Shown here piece after piece: positions 18,876 to 28,386 of a DNA stretch of 64,000 nucleotides. The notes under the pieces were generated by a model that was given only the letters and a program-made list of their open reading frames with translations, made no database searches and was not told the origin of the DNA. The stretch comes from Collinsella sp. Lineage in GTDB: Bacteria > Actinomycetota > Coriobacteriia > Coriobacteriales > Coriobacteriaceae. Each line of letters starts with the position of its first letter. Within the stretch, counting starts at the first letter, position 1. The position numbers were made by a program, and so were the translations under genes. The stretch is from assembly GCA_019414445.1 (NCBI GenBank), contig DXMA01000004.1, positions 1 to 64,000 of the forward strand, read 5' to 3'.

Positions 18876-20177
18876 ATGGCATCAGCTCTGTCCGATCTTC
18901 AACCGCAACCAGCGCCTCAGGCTACCGCAGCGGCGCAGACCGCTATCGGCGATGGTCTGGTCAAAGAAGCCCAGGCATTTGCCGGTGAGCTTGCCGCATG
19001 GCGCCACGATCTCCATCAGACGCCCGAGCTCGGTAACAATCTTCCGCAGACGTCTGCCTATATCCAGGCACGTCTGGACGAGATGGACATTCCCCATACC
19101 ACGCTTGTCGACGGCTCCTGTGTTGTTGGCCTGATCGGTGCCGGTGCGGCCGCGGCTGCTCAGGGCAATGGTACGTGCGCGGACGAGCAAACCGGTACGG
19201 TTATCATGCTTCGCGGCGACATGGATGCCCTGCCCGTTGTCGAGGAATCGGGCGAGCCTTTCGCTTCCACCAACGGGTGCATGCACGCTTGTGGCCACGA
19301 TATGCATGCGACGGCGCTGCTCGGCGCGGCCCGTTTGCTCAAGGCCCGCGAGGCCGAGCTTGTCGACGCCAATGCCACCGTCAAACTGCTGTTCCAGCCG
19401 GGTGAGGAGACCTTTGAGGGAGCCCGCGCTGCCATCGCCGATGGCTTGCTGCAGAACCCGCGCCCCCAGGCTGCCTTTGCCATGCACGTCAACAGCCAAT
19501 CGCCGCTCGGCCTGGTGCTCTATGGGAGCCCGGCGCTTTCGGGCGTGTACGGTTTCCGCATCACGCTGCAGGGCAAGGGCGGCCATGGCTCGAGCCCCGA
19601 GATCTGCATCGACCCCATCACGGCCGGCGTCCATGTGCACCTGGCGCTCCAGGAGCTTATCTCCCGCGAGGTGCCAGCGGCCAAGGAAGTCGCACTTACC
19701 GTTGGTAAGTTCGCTGGCGGCTTGGCGGCCAACGTCATCCCCGACACCTGTGTGCTCGAGGGAACGCTGCGCGGCTTCGATGTCGAGCTCATGACTCATC
19801 TCAAGGAGCGTATCGCGGAGGTCGTCAACGGCGTTGCCGCAACATATCGTACGCCGGCAGCCATCGAGACGCTTTCGGACGTTCCGCCGCTCGTGCTCGA
19901 CAGCGATATGACCCAGGCGTCGCTTGGCTACGTGGGCGCGGTGCTGCCCAAGGCTGCCTTCCTGCCGCTGTTCCACGCCATGGCGAGCGAGGACTTCGCG
20001 TTGATCTCGAGCGAGATCCCGAGTGCGTACTTTACCGTGGGCGCTGCCGTGACTGATACGGGCGAGCACTTTGCTCAGCATCATCCCAAGGCACGCTTTA
20101 GCGATACCGAGCTTCCCCTTGGCGCCGCGACTTATGCCGCCGTCGCTCTCGGATACATTGCGGACCACAAGGAGTAA
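18876..20177 (+). CDS. M20-family amidohydrolase (hippurate/N-acyl amino acid hydrolase type)
   Basis: This metal-dependent cytoplasmic amidase/peptidase is of the M20D type. It shows RHDLHQTPELG near the start, the metal-binding CGHDMHAT, the catalytic Glu pair in QPGEETFEGA, AMHVNSQSPLG and a late HAMASEDFALI. An Ala/Gly-rich insertion (about residues 88-105) lies between the first strands. ATG 18876 is 6 nt behind GGAGGG; the frame is open much further upstream but that is not coding. A disrupted OFA-type MFS gene follows 3 nt after the stop, so the pair was probably an uptake-and-hydrolysis operon. Confidence 0.88.
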   Translation: MASALSDLQPQPAPQATAAAQTAIGDGLVKEAQAFAGELAAWRHDLHQTPELGNNLPQTSAYIQARLDEMDIPHTTLVDGSCVVGLIGAGAAAAAQGNGTCADEQTGTVIMLRGDMDALPVVEESGEPFASTNGCMHACGHDMHATALLGAARLLKAREAELVDANATVKLLFQPGEETFEGARAAIADGLLQNPRPQAAFAMHVNSQSPLGLVLYGSPALSGVYGFRITLQGKGGHGSSPEICIDPITAGVHVHLALQELISREVPAAKEVALTVGKFAGGLAANVIPDTCVLEGTLRGFDVELMTHLKERIAEVVNGVAATYRTPAAIETLSDVPPLVLDSDMTQASLGYVGAVLPKAAFLPLFHAMASEDFALISSEIPSAYFTVGAAVTDTGEHFAQHHPKARFSDTELPLGAATYAAVALGYIADHKE

Positions 20178-20180
20178 TCC

Positions 20181-21025
20181 ATGTCCCAGCAACGTAAGTT
20201 CTTCCCCGGCTGGCTCGTGGTGGCCTCCAGCTTTGTGATCATGGCCACGTGCTACACGATTTTCGTTAACTGCATGACTATTCCTTCCGCACCAAGCCTT
20301 CCGAGATCGGCCTGAAGCCGCTCGGCGAGAACCCGGGCGATCCGTCCGTCTCGACGGCTGGCGACAAGGACGAGCACACGGCGCCCGAGGTTAGCGTCGG
20401 CTGGTCTCGTATCAAGAAGAGCCCGGCATTTTGGCTGCTTGTCGTCGCCTTCCTCTTTATGGGCTTGGTCAATGGCGCCATCCTGCCCAACCAGGTTACC
20501 AACATGACGAGTGTTACCGTCAACGGTGCCAAGATTGTCACGGGCGGCCACGATCCCATGTGGGCGGGTACCGTACTTTCGGCCTACATGGTCACCGTCG
20601 TTATTGCCAAGATTTCGCTCGGTGCGATCTATGACCGCTTTGGCCTGCGCTTTGGCAATATCCTTGGCTCCGTTGCGTGCATTATCGCCTGCGTGGCGCT
20701 GTGTTTCCCGACGACGGACCTCGGTCCTATTGTCGCCGCTGTGAGCTTTGGTGTTGGAACGTGCATGGGCACCATCACGCCTACCATCGCCGCGTCCAAG
20801 CAGTTTGGCATGGCCGACCTGGGTAAGGTCACGGGCACCATTACCTCGCTCGAGATGGTCGGCGGCACCGTGGGCGCCATTGTCTCGGGCGTGCTGTTCG
20901 ATGCCACGGGCTCCTTTGCGAGCACCTGGATTGTGTGCCTGGCGTGCTCCGTGGTCATGCTCGTGTTCCTGCTGGCATCCGAGCCCATCGCCGCCAAGCT
21001 GCGCGCAAGCGTGGCGGGGGAGTAG
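20181..21025 (+). pseudogene. MFS transporter (OFA-like), internally deleted and frameshifted
   Basis: The ATG at 20181 opens a normal MFS N-terminus (KFFPGWLVVASSFVIM, then TCYTIFVNCM) that runs into a stop at 20313. From about 20279 another frame continues with transporter sequence (FRTKPSEIGLKPLGENPG, the mid-protein loop). It goes on through the second six-helix bundle to the stop at 21025. Helices 2-6 are missing, and the join lies near 20277. A deletion of a length not divisible by three explains both the loss and the frame change. The remaining 3' half could give a truncated membrane protein from ATG 20459, but not a working transporter. Confidence 0.9.
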
Positions 21026-21058
21026 CGGGTCGCCGCCTATTCCTGTTTGCCTGTTCTG

Positions 21059-21264
21059 CCCGTGGCTGCCCTGGAAGCCGAATGGATGCCCGTACTGTCA
21101 TTCGGTTTCCAGGGCAGCCACGGGTCTACGAAATGAGCTCTTTTCCTCCGTCCCCAAGGGATCACGTAATCCGAAGGGGACGGAGGAAAAGGGATCACAA
21201 ACCGCGGCGGCGTGTCTGGCCGAACGAGTCCCCATACCCTCGTTCGGTCAGACACGCCGCCGCG
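21059..21264. repeat. three consecutive long palindromes
   Basis: The arms are 21059-21084 with 21099-21124 (26 bp, one wobble), 21141-21155 with 21176-21190 (15 bp, perfect) and 21203-21228 with 21239-21264 (26 bp, one wobble). Loops are 14, 20 and 10 nt. Stem sequences are unrelated to one another, and none is followed by a T-tract. They fill the space between the broken MFS gene and hisS; no gene is seen here. Confidence 0.85.
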
Positions 21265-21328
21265 TTGCTGCTTTGTGCCGTATAATGTCCACTACCTATG
21301 ACGCGATACAAAAGAAAGGTGTTTGCCC

Positions 21329-22642
21329 ATGCAGGCACAGAAGGCGGAGGGAACCCGCGACCTTATCGGCGCCGAGATGCGCGCTTGGCAAAAGATGCAG
21401 CAGATCGCTGCCGGCGTGTTCGAGCCGTTTGGTTTTAAACCCATCGAGACGCCCGCGATCGAGCAGGTGGACGTCTTTGTCCACGGCATCGGCCAGTCGA
21501 CCGACGTCGTGCGCAAGGAGATGTTCCGCGTGTTTAGCGGCGCCAACCTGGAGCGCGTCTTTACCGAGGGCACCGATACCAAGCTCAAGCCCAAGCAGCG
21601 CCTGGCCCTTCGTCCCGAGGGCACAGCCGGTGTGGTGCGCGCCGTCGTGGAGAACAACCTGGTGCCCCAGGGCTCCACGCCGTTTAAGGCCTACTACGCC
21701 GAGGCCATGTTCCGCGGCGAGCGTCCCCAGAAGGGCCGCCTGCGCCAGTTCCATCAGGTGGGCATCGAGTGGCTCGGCGCTCCCGATCCGGCGGCAGACG
21801 CCGAGTGCATCATCATGCTCATGGAGTTCTACAAGCGCCTGGGCTTCGACCTTTCCAAGCTTCGCCTGCTTATTAACTCGATGGGCGATGCGCAGTGCCG
21901 TCCGGCTTACCGCGAGCAGGTCAAGCAGTTTATCCTCGATCACGCCGACGAGATGTGCGATGAGTGCCGCGAGCGCGCCGAGCTCAACCCGCTGCGCGCC
22001 TTCGACTGCAAGAACGACCACTGCCGCGAGATCATGGCCGACGCCCCGCTGATGGGCGACAACCTGTGCGACGAGTGCCGTGAGCACTACGAGCAGGTCA
22101 AGCGCTATTTGGATGCGGCGGGTATCGAGTATGTCGAGGATCCCACCTTGGTGCGCGGCCTGGACTACTACACCCGTACTGTCTTTGAGGTCGAGGCTCC
22201 CGGCGCCGGTGTCGGCTCCATCGGTGGCGGCGGTCGTTATGACGGCCTGGTCGAGCTCGAGGGTGGCAAGCCCACGGCAGGCGTCGGCTTCGCTGTCGGT
22301 TTTGAACGCGCCCTGCTGGCCTTGCAGGCCTTTGGCAGCGACCTGGGTGCCGAGGAGGTCCCGTGCGTCTACGTCGCCAATGCCGGCAAGGAGCTGCGCC
22401 AGAACGTCTTTGCCATTACGCAGGAGCTTCGCGCCGCAGGTATCGTGACCGAGGCCGACTATCAGGGCCGTTCCCTTAAGGCCCAGTTTAAGCAGGCCGA
22501 CAAGGTGGGCGCTAAGCTCATCCTAGTCCTGGGTGGCGACGAGCTTGCCGCCGGCAAGGTCAAGGTGCGCGACATGCAGAGCCACGACGAGGTACTGGTC
22601 GATCTGGACAACGTCGTCGAGGCGGTTCGCGAGCGCCTGTAG
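21329..22642 (+). CDS. hisS: histidyl-tRNA synthetase
   Basis: This class II synthetase charges tRNA-His. It shows KAEGTRDLIG at the N-terminus, motif 2 region FRGERPQKGRLRQFHQVG, the His-specific RGLDYYTRTVFEV, GGGGRYDGL and motif 3 GVGFAVGFERALLAL. The C-terminal anticodon-binding domain ends at residue 437. ATG 21329 follows AAAGGTG; the TTG two codons earlier is less likely. It stands alone after the palindrome cluster. Confidence 0.97.
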   Translation: MQAQKAEGTRDLIGAEMRAWQKMQQIAAGVFEPFGFKPIETPAIEQVDVFVHGIGQSTDVVRKEMFRVFSGANLERVFTEGTDTKLKPKQRLALRPEGTAGVVRAVVENNLVPQGSTPFKAYYAEAMFRGERPQKGRLRQFHQVGIEWLGAPDPAADAECIIMLMEFYKRLGFDLSKLRLLINSMGDAQCRPAYREQVKQFILDHADEMCDECRERAELNPLRAFDCKNDHCREIMADAPLMGDNLCDECREHYEQVKRYLDAAGIEYVEDPTLVRGLDYYTRTVFEVEAPGAGVGSIGGGGRYDGLVELEGGKPTAGVGFAVGFERALLALQAFGSDLGAEEVPCVYVANAGKELRQNVFAITQELRAAGIVTEADYQGRSLKAQFKQADKVGAKLILVLGGDELAAGKVKVRDMQSHDEVLVDLDNVVEAVRERL

Positions 22643-22699
22643 CGCATCTTTTTGAGCTTCGGGCCTGCTAACGTGCCCTGCTCATGGAGAGCGATTGTT

Positions 22700-22738
22700 A
22701 CGGGGGTGTTTCGCTTTTATGCGGAATGCCCCCGTTTA
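22700..22738 (+). terminator. hairpin after hisS
   Basis: ACGGGGG (22700-22706) pairs with CCCCCGT (22729-22735), and GTTTCGC pairs with GCGGAAT inside. Only a short TTT follows, so termination may be partial. Confidence 0.55.
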
Positions 22739-22849
22739 CGTATGCCGCCCACCGAGAAATACGACCATTTAGGGCAAAAACCTTTGCAATGCAGAAAATA
22801 CTTTTGTGTGGTAAAGCGCAATCAGTGTCGAAAGTATTTCTCAAGCGCC

Positions 22850-22855
22850 TATAAT
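22850..22855 (+). promoter_or_regulatory. -10 box candidate for ppc
   Basis: TATAAT lies 44 nt upstream of the ppc start; no good -35 hexamer stands 17 nt before it. Confidence 0.4.
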
Positions 22856-22899
22856 GAATACCGCATGTTACGTGCATAGAAGGAGGAATGGGAGGAAAC

Positions 22900-25713
22900 G
22901 TGGCTGAGAACCTAAGCAACCAGTCTGTACCCGAAGCCGCGGCGCGCGTCGCTGCCGTGGTCAACCGCCTCGTTAACCGAATCGGCTCGAATGCCGAGTC
23001 CAGGGAGCGTCTCGCCGAGATCGAGATCCCCGAGGAGCTGCGCGACAATCTGGCGCTGTTCTTGCGCCTGGAGCGCCGTGTGCTTAGCGAGTATGATCCC
23101 GAGATCGCGGACCTGTTCGACAAGATTTTGACAGCCGAGATTGTGGTCAATGCCGGCAACCCCGGTACCTGCGCTGCCGACGAAGCCGTCGACGAGCAGG
23201 GCGTGCCCACCGCCGACGAGCCCACTGCCGTGGCATTTCGTGAGGTCGTCGATTTGATCGACAGCCTGCCGCTCGATAAGCAGCAGGTCATCGTTCGCGC
23301 CTTTACGAGCTTTTTCCATCTGGCAAACCTGTCGGAGGAGAACTACCGTGTGGCGCAGCTGCGCGAGCGCGAGGCCGGTGCGTCGACCGATACCGAGGTC
23401 GATCCCGCTAACGAACTCACCGTCGCCTATCACCAGTTGGTAAACGAGATGGGTGTCGAGGGTGCCAACGAGCTGCTCGGCAAGCTTGAGTTCCACCCTG
23501 TCTTTACCGCACATCCCACCGAGGCTCGTCGTAAGGCCGTCGAGGGCAAGATTCGCCGTATCTCCAACCTGCTGGAGGAGCGTCCGCGTCTGGGCGGCTC
23601 TGACCTGGTGGAGAACGAGCGCCACATGCTGCAGGAGATTGACGCCCTGGTTCGCACGAGCCCCATCGCGCTCAAGAAGCCCACGCCGGTCGAGGAAGCC
23701 GATACCATCATCGACATCTTCGATAACACGCTGTTCGACGTTATCCCCGTTATCTATCGTCGTTTTGACGATTGGGTGCTGGGCGACAAGGCCGGTACTG
23801 TGCCGCCGCTGTGCCCGGCGTTCTTCCATCCCGGCAGCTGGATCGGTTCCGACCGCGACGGTAACCCCAACGTCACCGCCAAGGTGAGCCGTGAGGTCGC
23901 CGCCAAGTACTTTACGCACATGGTGCTCAAGCTCGAGGACAAGTGCCGCCACATCGGCCGCAACCTTACGCTCGAGGCTACCTACAGCAAGCCGTCGGCC
24001 GAGCTCATTAACCTGTGGAACCATCAGGTCGAGATGAGCCCTCGTTACACGGCCCGCGCCGAGCTGATCTCCGAGCACGAGCCGCATCGCGCCGTCATGC
24101 TCGTCATGGCCGACCGCCTGAACGCCACCGTCCGTCGTATCACCGACACCATGTACCACAGCGCCGACGAGTTCCTGGATGACCTGCGCGTCGTCCAGCG
24201 TTCGCTGGCCGCCTGCGGTGCCGTCCGTGCTGCCTACGGCCCGGTCCAAACCATCATCTGGCAGGTCGAGTCCTTCGGCTTCCACATGGTCGAGATGGAG
24301 TTCCGTCAGCACTCCGTGGTGCACGCCCGCGCCCTCAAGGATATCCACGAGAACGGTATCCATGGCGACCTGCAGCCCATGACGCGCGAGGTCATCGATA
24401 CCTTCCGCGCTATCGGCTCCATCCAAAAGCGCTACGGCAAGAAGATGGCGCACCGCTACATCATCTCGTTCACCAAGAGCGCCCAGCATGTGGCCGACGT
24501 CTTTGAGCTTGCCCACCTGTCCTTTGCACACGAGGAGGATGTCCCCGAGCTCGACGTGATCCCGCTGTTCGAGCAGCTCGAGGACCTCGAGGGCTGCGTC
24601 GACGTGCTCGACCAGATGCTTACGCTGCCTGTGGTGCAAAAGCGCCTTGCCCAGACCAACCGCCGCATGGAGGTCATGCTGGGCTATTCCGACTCCTCCA
24701 AGGATGCCGGTCCTACCACGGCCATGCTTGCGCTGCACTCCGCGCAGGAGCGCATTGCCAAGTGGGCAGAGAAGAACGATATCGACCTGGTGCTCATGCA
24801 CGGTCGCGGCGGTGCCGTGGGCCGTGGCGGCGGCCCGGCCAACAAGGCCGTGCTGGCGCAGCCCAAGGGTTCGGTCAACTGCTTCTTTAAGCTCACCGAG
24901 CAGGGCGAGGTCATCTTTGCCCGTTACGGCAACCGCACGCTGGCCCAGCGCCATGTTGAGTCCGTTGCCGCCGCAACGCTTTTGCAGTCGGCCCCGAGTG
25001 TCGAGAAGACCAACACCGAGACCACGCAGAAGTTCTGGGATATGGCGGAGAAGCTCAACGCAGTAAGCCATGAGCGCTATCTGGACCTGTTGAACACCGA
25101 GGACTTTACACCGTGGTTCTCGACCGTGACGCCGCTGACCGAGGTCGGTCTGCTGCCGATCGGCTCGCGTCCCGCCAAGCGCGGTCTGGGCGCCAAGTCG
25201 CTCGACGACCTGCGTACCATTCCGTGGATCTTTAGCTGGAGCCAGGCACGCATCAATCTGGCCGCTTGGTACGGCCTGGGCACCGCCTGCGAGCAGCTGG
25301 GCGATCTTGATCAGCTCAAGGCTGCCTACCAGGAGTGGCCGTTCTTCCGCACGTTCATCGACAACATCGAGATGTCGATCGCCAAGACCGACCAGCGCAT
25401 CGCCAAGATGTATCTGCACCTGGGCGATCGCCAGGATCTGTCCGAGAAGGTCTTTACCGAGATGCAGCTCACCCGTAAGTGGGTCCTTGCCATCGTCGGT
25501 GACGAGTGGCCGCTGCAGCGCCGCCGCGTGCTCGGCTGCGCCGTTCGCGTGCGCAATCCCTACGTCGACGCCCTGTCCATCGCCCAAGTCCGCGCCCTTC
25601 GCGAGGTGCGTATGAACCAGGACGAGATGGCGGAGGAGAAGAAGGCCGAGTATATGAGCCTGATTCTTTCGACTGTGACCGGCGTCTCGGCAGGACTGCA
25701 GAACACGGGGTAA
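22900..25713 (+). CDS. ppc: phosphoenolpyruvate carboxylase
   Basis: This enzyme carboxylates PEP to oxaloacetate, the anaplerotic feed into the TCA branches and C4 acids. Catalytic landmarks are FTAHPTEARRKAV, SDRDGNPNVTAKV, GYSDSSKDAGPTTAM, HGRGGAVGRGGGP and the C-terminal TG ending in QNTG, which is required for activity in the family. At about 938 residues it is full length. GTG 22900 lies 4 nt after GGAGGAA; the ATG at 22888 would abut its own ribosome-binding site. Confidence 0.96.
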   Translation: MAENLSNQSVPEAAARVAAVVNRLVNRIGSNAESRERLAEIEIPEELRDNLALFLRLERRVLSEYDPEIADLFDKILTAEIVVNAGNPGTCAADEAVDEQGVPTADEPTAVAFREVVDLIDSLPLDKQQVIVRAFTSFFHLANLSEENYRVAQLREREAGASTDTEVDPANELTVAYHQLVNEMGVEGANELLGKLEFHPVFTAHPTEARRKAVEGKIRRISNLLEERPRLGGSDLVENERHMLQEIDALVRTSPIALKKPTPVEEADTIIDIFDNTLFDVIPVIYRRFDDWVLGDKAGTVPPLCPAFFHPGSWIGSDRDGNPNVTAKVSREVAAKYFTHMVLKLEDKCRHIGRNLTLEATYSKPSAELINLWNHQVEMSPRYTARAELISEHEPHRAVMLVMADRLNATVRRITDTMYHSADEFLDDLRVVQRSLAACGAVRAAYGPVQTIIWQVESFGFHMVEMEFRQHSVVHARALKDIHENGIHGDLQPMTREVIDTFRAIGSIQKRYGKKMAHRYIISFTKSAQHVADVFELAHLSFAHEEDVPELDVIPLFEQLEDLEGCVDVLDQMLTLPVVQKRLAQTNRRMEVMLGYSDSSKDAGPTTAMLALHSAQERIAKWAEKNDIDLVLMHGRGGAVGRGGGPANKAVLAQPKGSVNCFFKLTEQGEVIFARYGNRTLAQRHVESVAAATLLQSAPSVEKTNTETTQKFWDMAEKLNAVSHERYLDLLNTEDFTPWFSTVTPLTEVGLLPIGSRPAKRGLGAKSLDDLRTIPWIFSWSQARINLAAWYGLGTACEQLGDLDQLKAAYQEWPFFRTFIDNIEMSIAKTDQRIAKMYLHLGDRQDLSEKVFTEMQLTRKWVLAIVGDEWPLQRRRVLGCAVRVRNPYVDALSIAQVRALREVRMNQDEMAEEKKAEYMSLILSTVTGVSAGLQNTG

Positions 25714-25736
25714 TCGATAGCCCTGTGGCTCTCATC

Positions 25737-25863
25737 GGGACCCGACGGGTTTCCCTCTGAATGCGTCCTCGCACTTGAAGCCCCCTTATCCTGCTCCTTC
25801 GGAGCTTCGGATAAGGGGGCTTCGTGCTGCGGAATGCATTCAGAGGGAAACCCGTCGGGTCCC
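25737..25863. repeat. two-storey hairpin element, copy A
   Basis: The 28-bp outer stem pairs 25737-25764 with 25836-25863. A 12x12 internal loop follows (GTCCTCGCACTT on the left, GTGCTGCGGAAT on the right), then a 14-bp inner stem (25777-25790 with 25810-25823) and a small apical CTCC-TTCG-GAG hairpin. Copy B at 28387-28509 has the same stem lengths and near-identical internal loops but unrelated stem sequences. A degenerate trace of a third copy (GTCCTCGG at 25867, CGTCCTGCGGAGTGCGCC near 25946) follows. Confidence 0.9.
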
Positions 25864-26149
25864 TTCGTCCTCGGTCTTCGGAGATTACAGCTGAGGGGAG
25901 AACGGCGCGCTTCGCGCTTAATGTGGAGTGCGGCGAGGGCTTCTTGCGTCCTGCGGAGTGCGCCGGAAAGCAAACATACGGCGGCCCCTGCGATGTCCGG
26001 TTTTCGGCGGATTACTGGCTGGGGGAATAATGGCGCGCTTCGCGCGTTTTGGATGGGGTTTGTCCCGGCGGCGCGTTTGGCGCTTCGCGCCTCGCGTCTT
26101 ATCGATTGGGATTGAGATACATTTGGCGCTTCTCGCCTTACGACTGTTC

Positions 26150-26183
26150 CGGCCGCGGTCCTTTTTGGGATCGCGGCCGTTTT
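26150..26183 (+). terminator. terminator-like hairpin upstream of larA
   Basis: CGGCCGCGGTCC (26150-26161) pairs with GGGATCGCGGCCG (26167-26179) and is followed by TTTTG. It may end ppc transcription or act in the larA leader. The rest of 25864-26305 is GC-rich with short GCGCTTCGCGC inverted repeats; no gene is seen. Confidence 0.7.
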
Positions 26184-26305
26184 GTTGTGGGTCAAATATG
26201 AACGTTGTGTTAATGAGTCGGTAGACGGTGGTGTTTTTCGGTGAGCGGCGTATCCTTCCAACGGTTTATCTGGTGTGTCAGTTGAAAGGAAGAGGGCGCT
26301 CATCA

Positions 26306-27583
26306 TTGTTTGAATGTGAACTGCCGTTTGACCACAAGACGTTGCATCTGGAGCTCGAGGACAAGAACTTCGCGGGTGTGATGGAAGGTCATCAAAACGA
26401 GTTTAAGACTGCGAAATCGCAGGAAGAGCTGGTAGAGGAGTCGCTTGCCAACCCTTATGGCTCGCCTTCGCTCGAGGAGCTTTGTACTGGCAAAAAGGAC
26501 ATCGTCATCATTAGTTCCGACCACACGCGCCCCGTTCCCTCGCGTGTGACGATGCCTATTCTGCTGCATCACATTCATGCCGCTGCGCCCGAGGCTCGCG
26601 TGCGTATTTTGGTTGCTACGGGTATGCACCGTCCGTCGACGCACGAGGAGCTCGTCAATAAGTATGGTGAGGAGATCGTTGCCAACGAGGAAATCGTTAT
26701 GCATGTCGCGACCGACGACAGCATGATGAAAAAGATCGGCACCCTGCCTTCTGGTGGCGAGTGCATCATCAACAAGATCGCTGCCGATTGCGACCTGCTG
26801 CTTGCCGAGGGCTTCATTGAGCCGCACTTCTTTGCCGGTTTCTCTGGCAGCCGTAAGTCCGTCCTGCCCGGCATCGCCAGCTATAAGACCATCATGTACA
26901 ACCACAACGGTCAGTTTGTGAACGATTCCCATTCGCGTGCCGGCAACCTGTGCCACAACCACGTGAGCGAGGATATGTTTGCCGCTGCCGAGATGGCTCA
27001 CCTTGCCTTTGTGCTCAACGTGGTGCTCAACGGCAAGCACGAGGTCATTGGCTCCTTTGCCGGCGACATCCACAAGGCGCACGAGGCCGGCTGCGACTTC
27101 GTGAAGAGCCTTGCCGGCGTTGAGCCCGTCGAGTGCGAGATTGCCATCACTACCAACGGTGGTTACCCGCTCGACCAGAACATCTATCAGGCCGTGAAGG
27201 GCATGTGCGCTGCCGAGGCCACGCTTCCCGAGGGCGGTGTGATCATCGATGTCGCCGGTTGTGCCGACGGTCACGGTGGCGAGGGCTTCTATCACAACAT
27301 CGCCGACAACGATCCGGCAGAGTTTGAGCGCGCCTGCATCGACCGTCCCAAGGACGAGACCCTGCCCGACCAGTGGACGAGCCAGATCTTTGCCCGCATC
27401 CTGGCGCATCACCCCGTGATCATGGTCACTGACCTGTGCGATCACCAGATGCTCAAGGATATGCACATGACGCCGGTCAACACCCTCGAGGAGGCGCTCA
27501 AGCTCGCCTTTGAGATGAAGGGTGCCGATGCCAAGGTTGCCGTCATTCCCGATGGCCTGGGCGTTGTCGTCGCGCAGCACTAG
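26306..27583 (+). CDS. larA: nickel-pincer lactate racemase LarA
   Basis: LarA interconverts D- and L-lactate using a nickel pincer cofactor tethered to a lysine. The sequence follows Lactobacillus plantarum LarA closely: SSDHTRPVPS, the His of ATGMHRPSTHEE, the His of EGFIEPHFFAGFSG, the cofactor Lys in SRKSVLPGIASYK and the His of MYNHNG are all in place. It ends with AVIPDGLGVVVAQH. The start chosen is TTG 26306, 11 nt behind AGGAAGAGG, matching the family N-terminus. The frame is open further up, but that sequence is not LarA-like. A larD channel gene follows; the cofactor genes larB and larC lie nearby on the other strand. Confidence 0.93.
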   Translation: MFECELPFDHKTLHLELEDKNFAGVMEGHQNEFKTAKSQEELVEESLANPYGSPSLEELCTGKKDIVIISSDHTRPVPSRVTMPILLHHIHAAAPEARVRILVATGMHRPSTHEELVNKYGEEIVANEEIVMHVATDDSMMKKIGTLPSGGECIINKIAADCDLLLAEGFIEPHFFAGFSGSRKSVLPGIASYKTIMYNHNGQFVNDSHSRAGNLCHNHVSEDMFAAAEMAHLAFVLNVVLNGKHEVIGSFAGDIHKAHEAGCDFVKSLAGVEPVECEIAITTNGGYPLDQNIYQAVKGMCAAEATLPEGGVIIDVAGCADGHGGEGFYHNIADNDPAEFERACIDRPKDETLPDQWTSQIFARILAHHPVIMVTDLCDHQMLKDMHMTPVNTLEEALKLAFEMKGADAKVAVIPDGLGVVVAQH

Positions 27584-27632
27584 TGCGTGGCCCAAACGAA
27601 TCGTTTATAACCGACAAGAAAGATAAGGTTTT

Positions 27633-28364
27633 ATGCTTACCAAACTCCTCTGCGAATTCGGCGCGACGGCCCTCATGATCGTCTTTGGCGTGGGCGTGCA
27701 CTGCGATACCGTGCTCAAAGGCACCAAGTATCAGGGCTCTGGCCATATGTTTGCCATCACCACCTGGTCTTTTGGCATCTCGGTCTGCCTGTTTGTCTTT
27801 GGCGGCGCCGTGTGCATGAACCCCGCTATGGTGCTTGCCCAGTGCATCGTCGGTCTGGTGCCGTGGGGCAACTGCATCCCCTTCATGCTTGCCGATATGC
27901 TCGGCGGCTTTGTGGGTGCCGTGATCGCTTGGTTTATGTATGCCGATGAGTTCAAGGCTTCCGAGGGTGTCGTCGATCCCATTGCTCAGCGCAACATCTT
28001 CTCGACCAACCCCACCACCGAGGGCACGAACTATGCCCGCAACTTCTTCTGCGAGGCTATCTGCACCTTCGTGTTTATCAGCGCCATCCTTGCTGCTGCT
28101 AGCCGTGCTGGTGAGAACGTTCTGTTGCTCGCCATCTGCGTCGGCCTGATTGTCTGGGCCGTTGGCATGGGCATGGGCGGCATCACCGGCTTCGCCATGA
28201 ACCAGGCCCGTGACCTTGGTCCTCGCATGGCCTATCAGGTGCTGCCGATCAAGAACAAGGCTGACAACAACTGGAAGTATGGCCTGCTTGTTCCTGGCAT
28301 CGCGCCGTTTGTCGGTGCTATTGTGGCCGCGCTGTTTGTGCATGGTTTCTTGGGCATGTTCTAG
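27633..28364 (+). CDS. larD: lactate channel LarD (aquaglyceroporin family)
   Basis: This MIP-family six-helix channel is of the kind known to pass lactic acid. Like L. plantarum LarD it starts LTKLLCEFGATALMIVFGVGVHC and keeps one classical NPA half-helix (CMNPAMV), while the second is altered to NQA (FAMNQARDLGPR). It ends GIAPFVGAIVAALFVHGF. It lies 49 nt after larA, so both are probably on one transcript: a channel to bring in lactate and a racemase to convert it. Confidence 0.9.
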   Translation: MLTKLLCEFGATALMIVFGVGVHCDTVLKGTKYQGSGHMFAITTWSFGISVCLFVFGGAVCMNPAMVLAQCIVGLVPWGNCIPFMLADMLGGFVGAVIAWFMYADEFKASEGVVDPIAQRNIFSTNPTTEGTNYARNFFCEAICTFVFISAILAAASRAGENVLLLAICVGLIVWAVGMGMGGITGFAMNQARDLGPRMAYQVLPIKNKADNNWKYGLLVPGIAPFVGAIVAALFVHGFLGMF

Positions 28365-28386
28365 TCCAAGGCTACATAGTTGTCCG

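Noticed and set aside
22912..25587. 891-codon open frame antisense to ppc
   Set aside because: The ppc reading is conserved end to end; the antisense frame is open only because of GC-skewed third positions.
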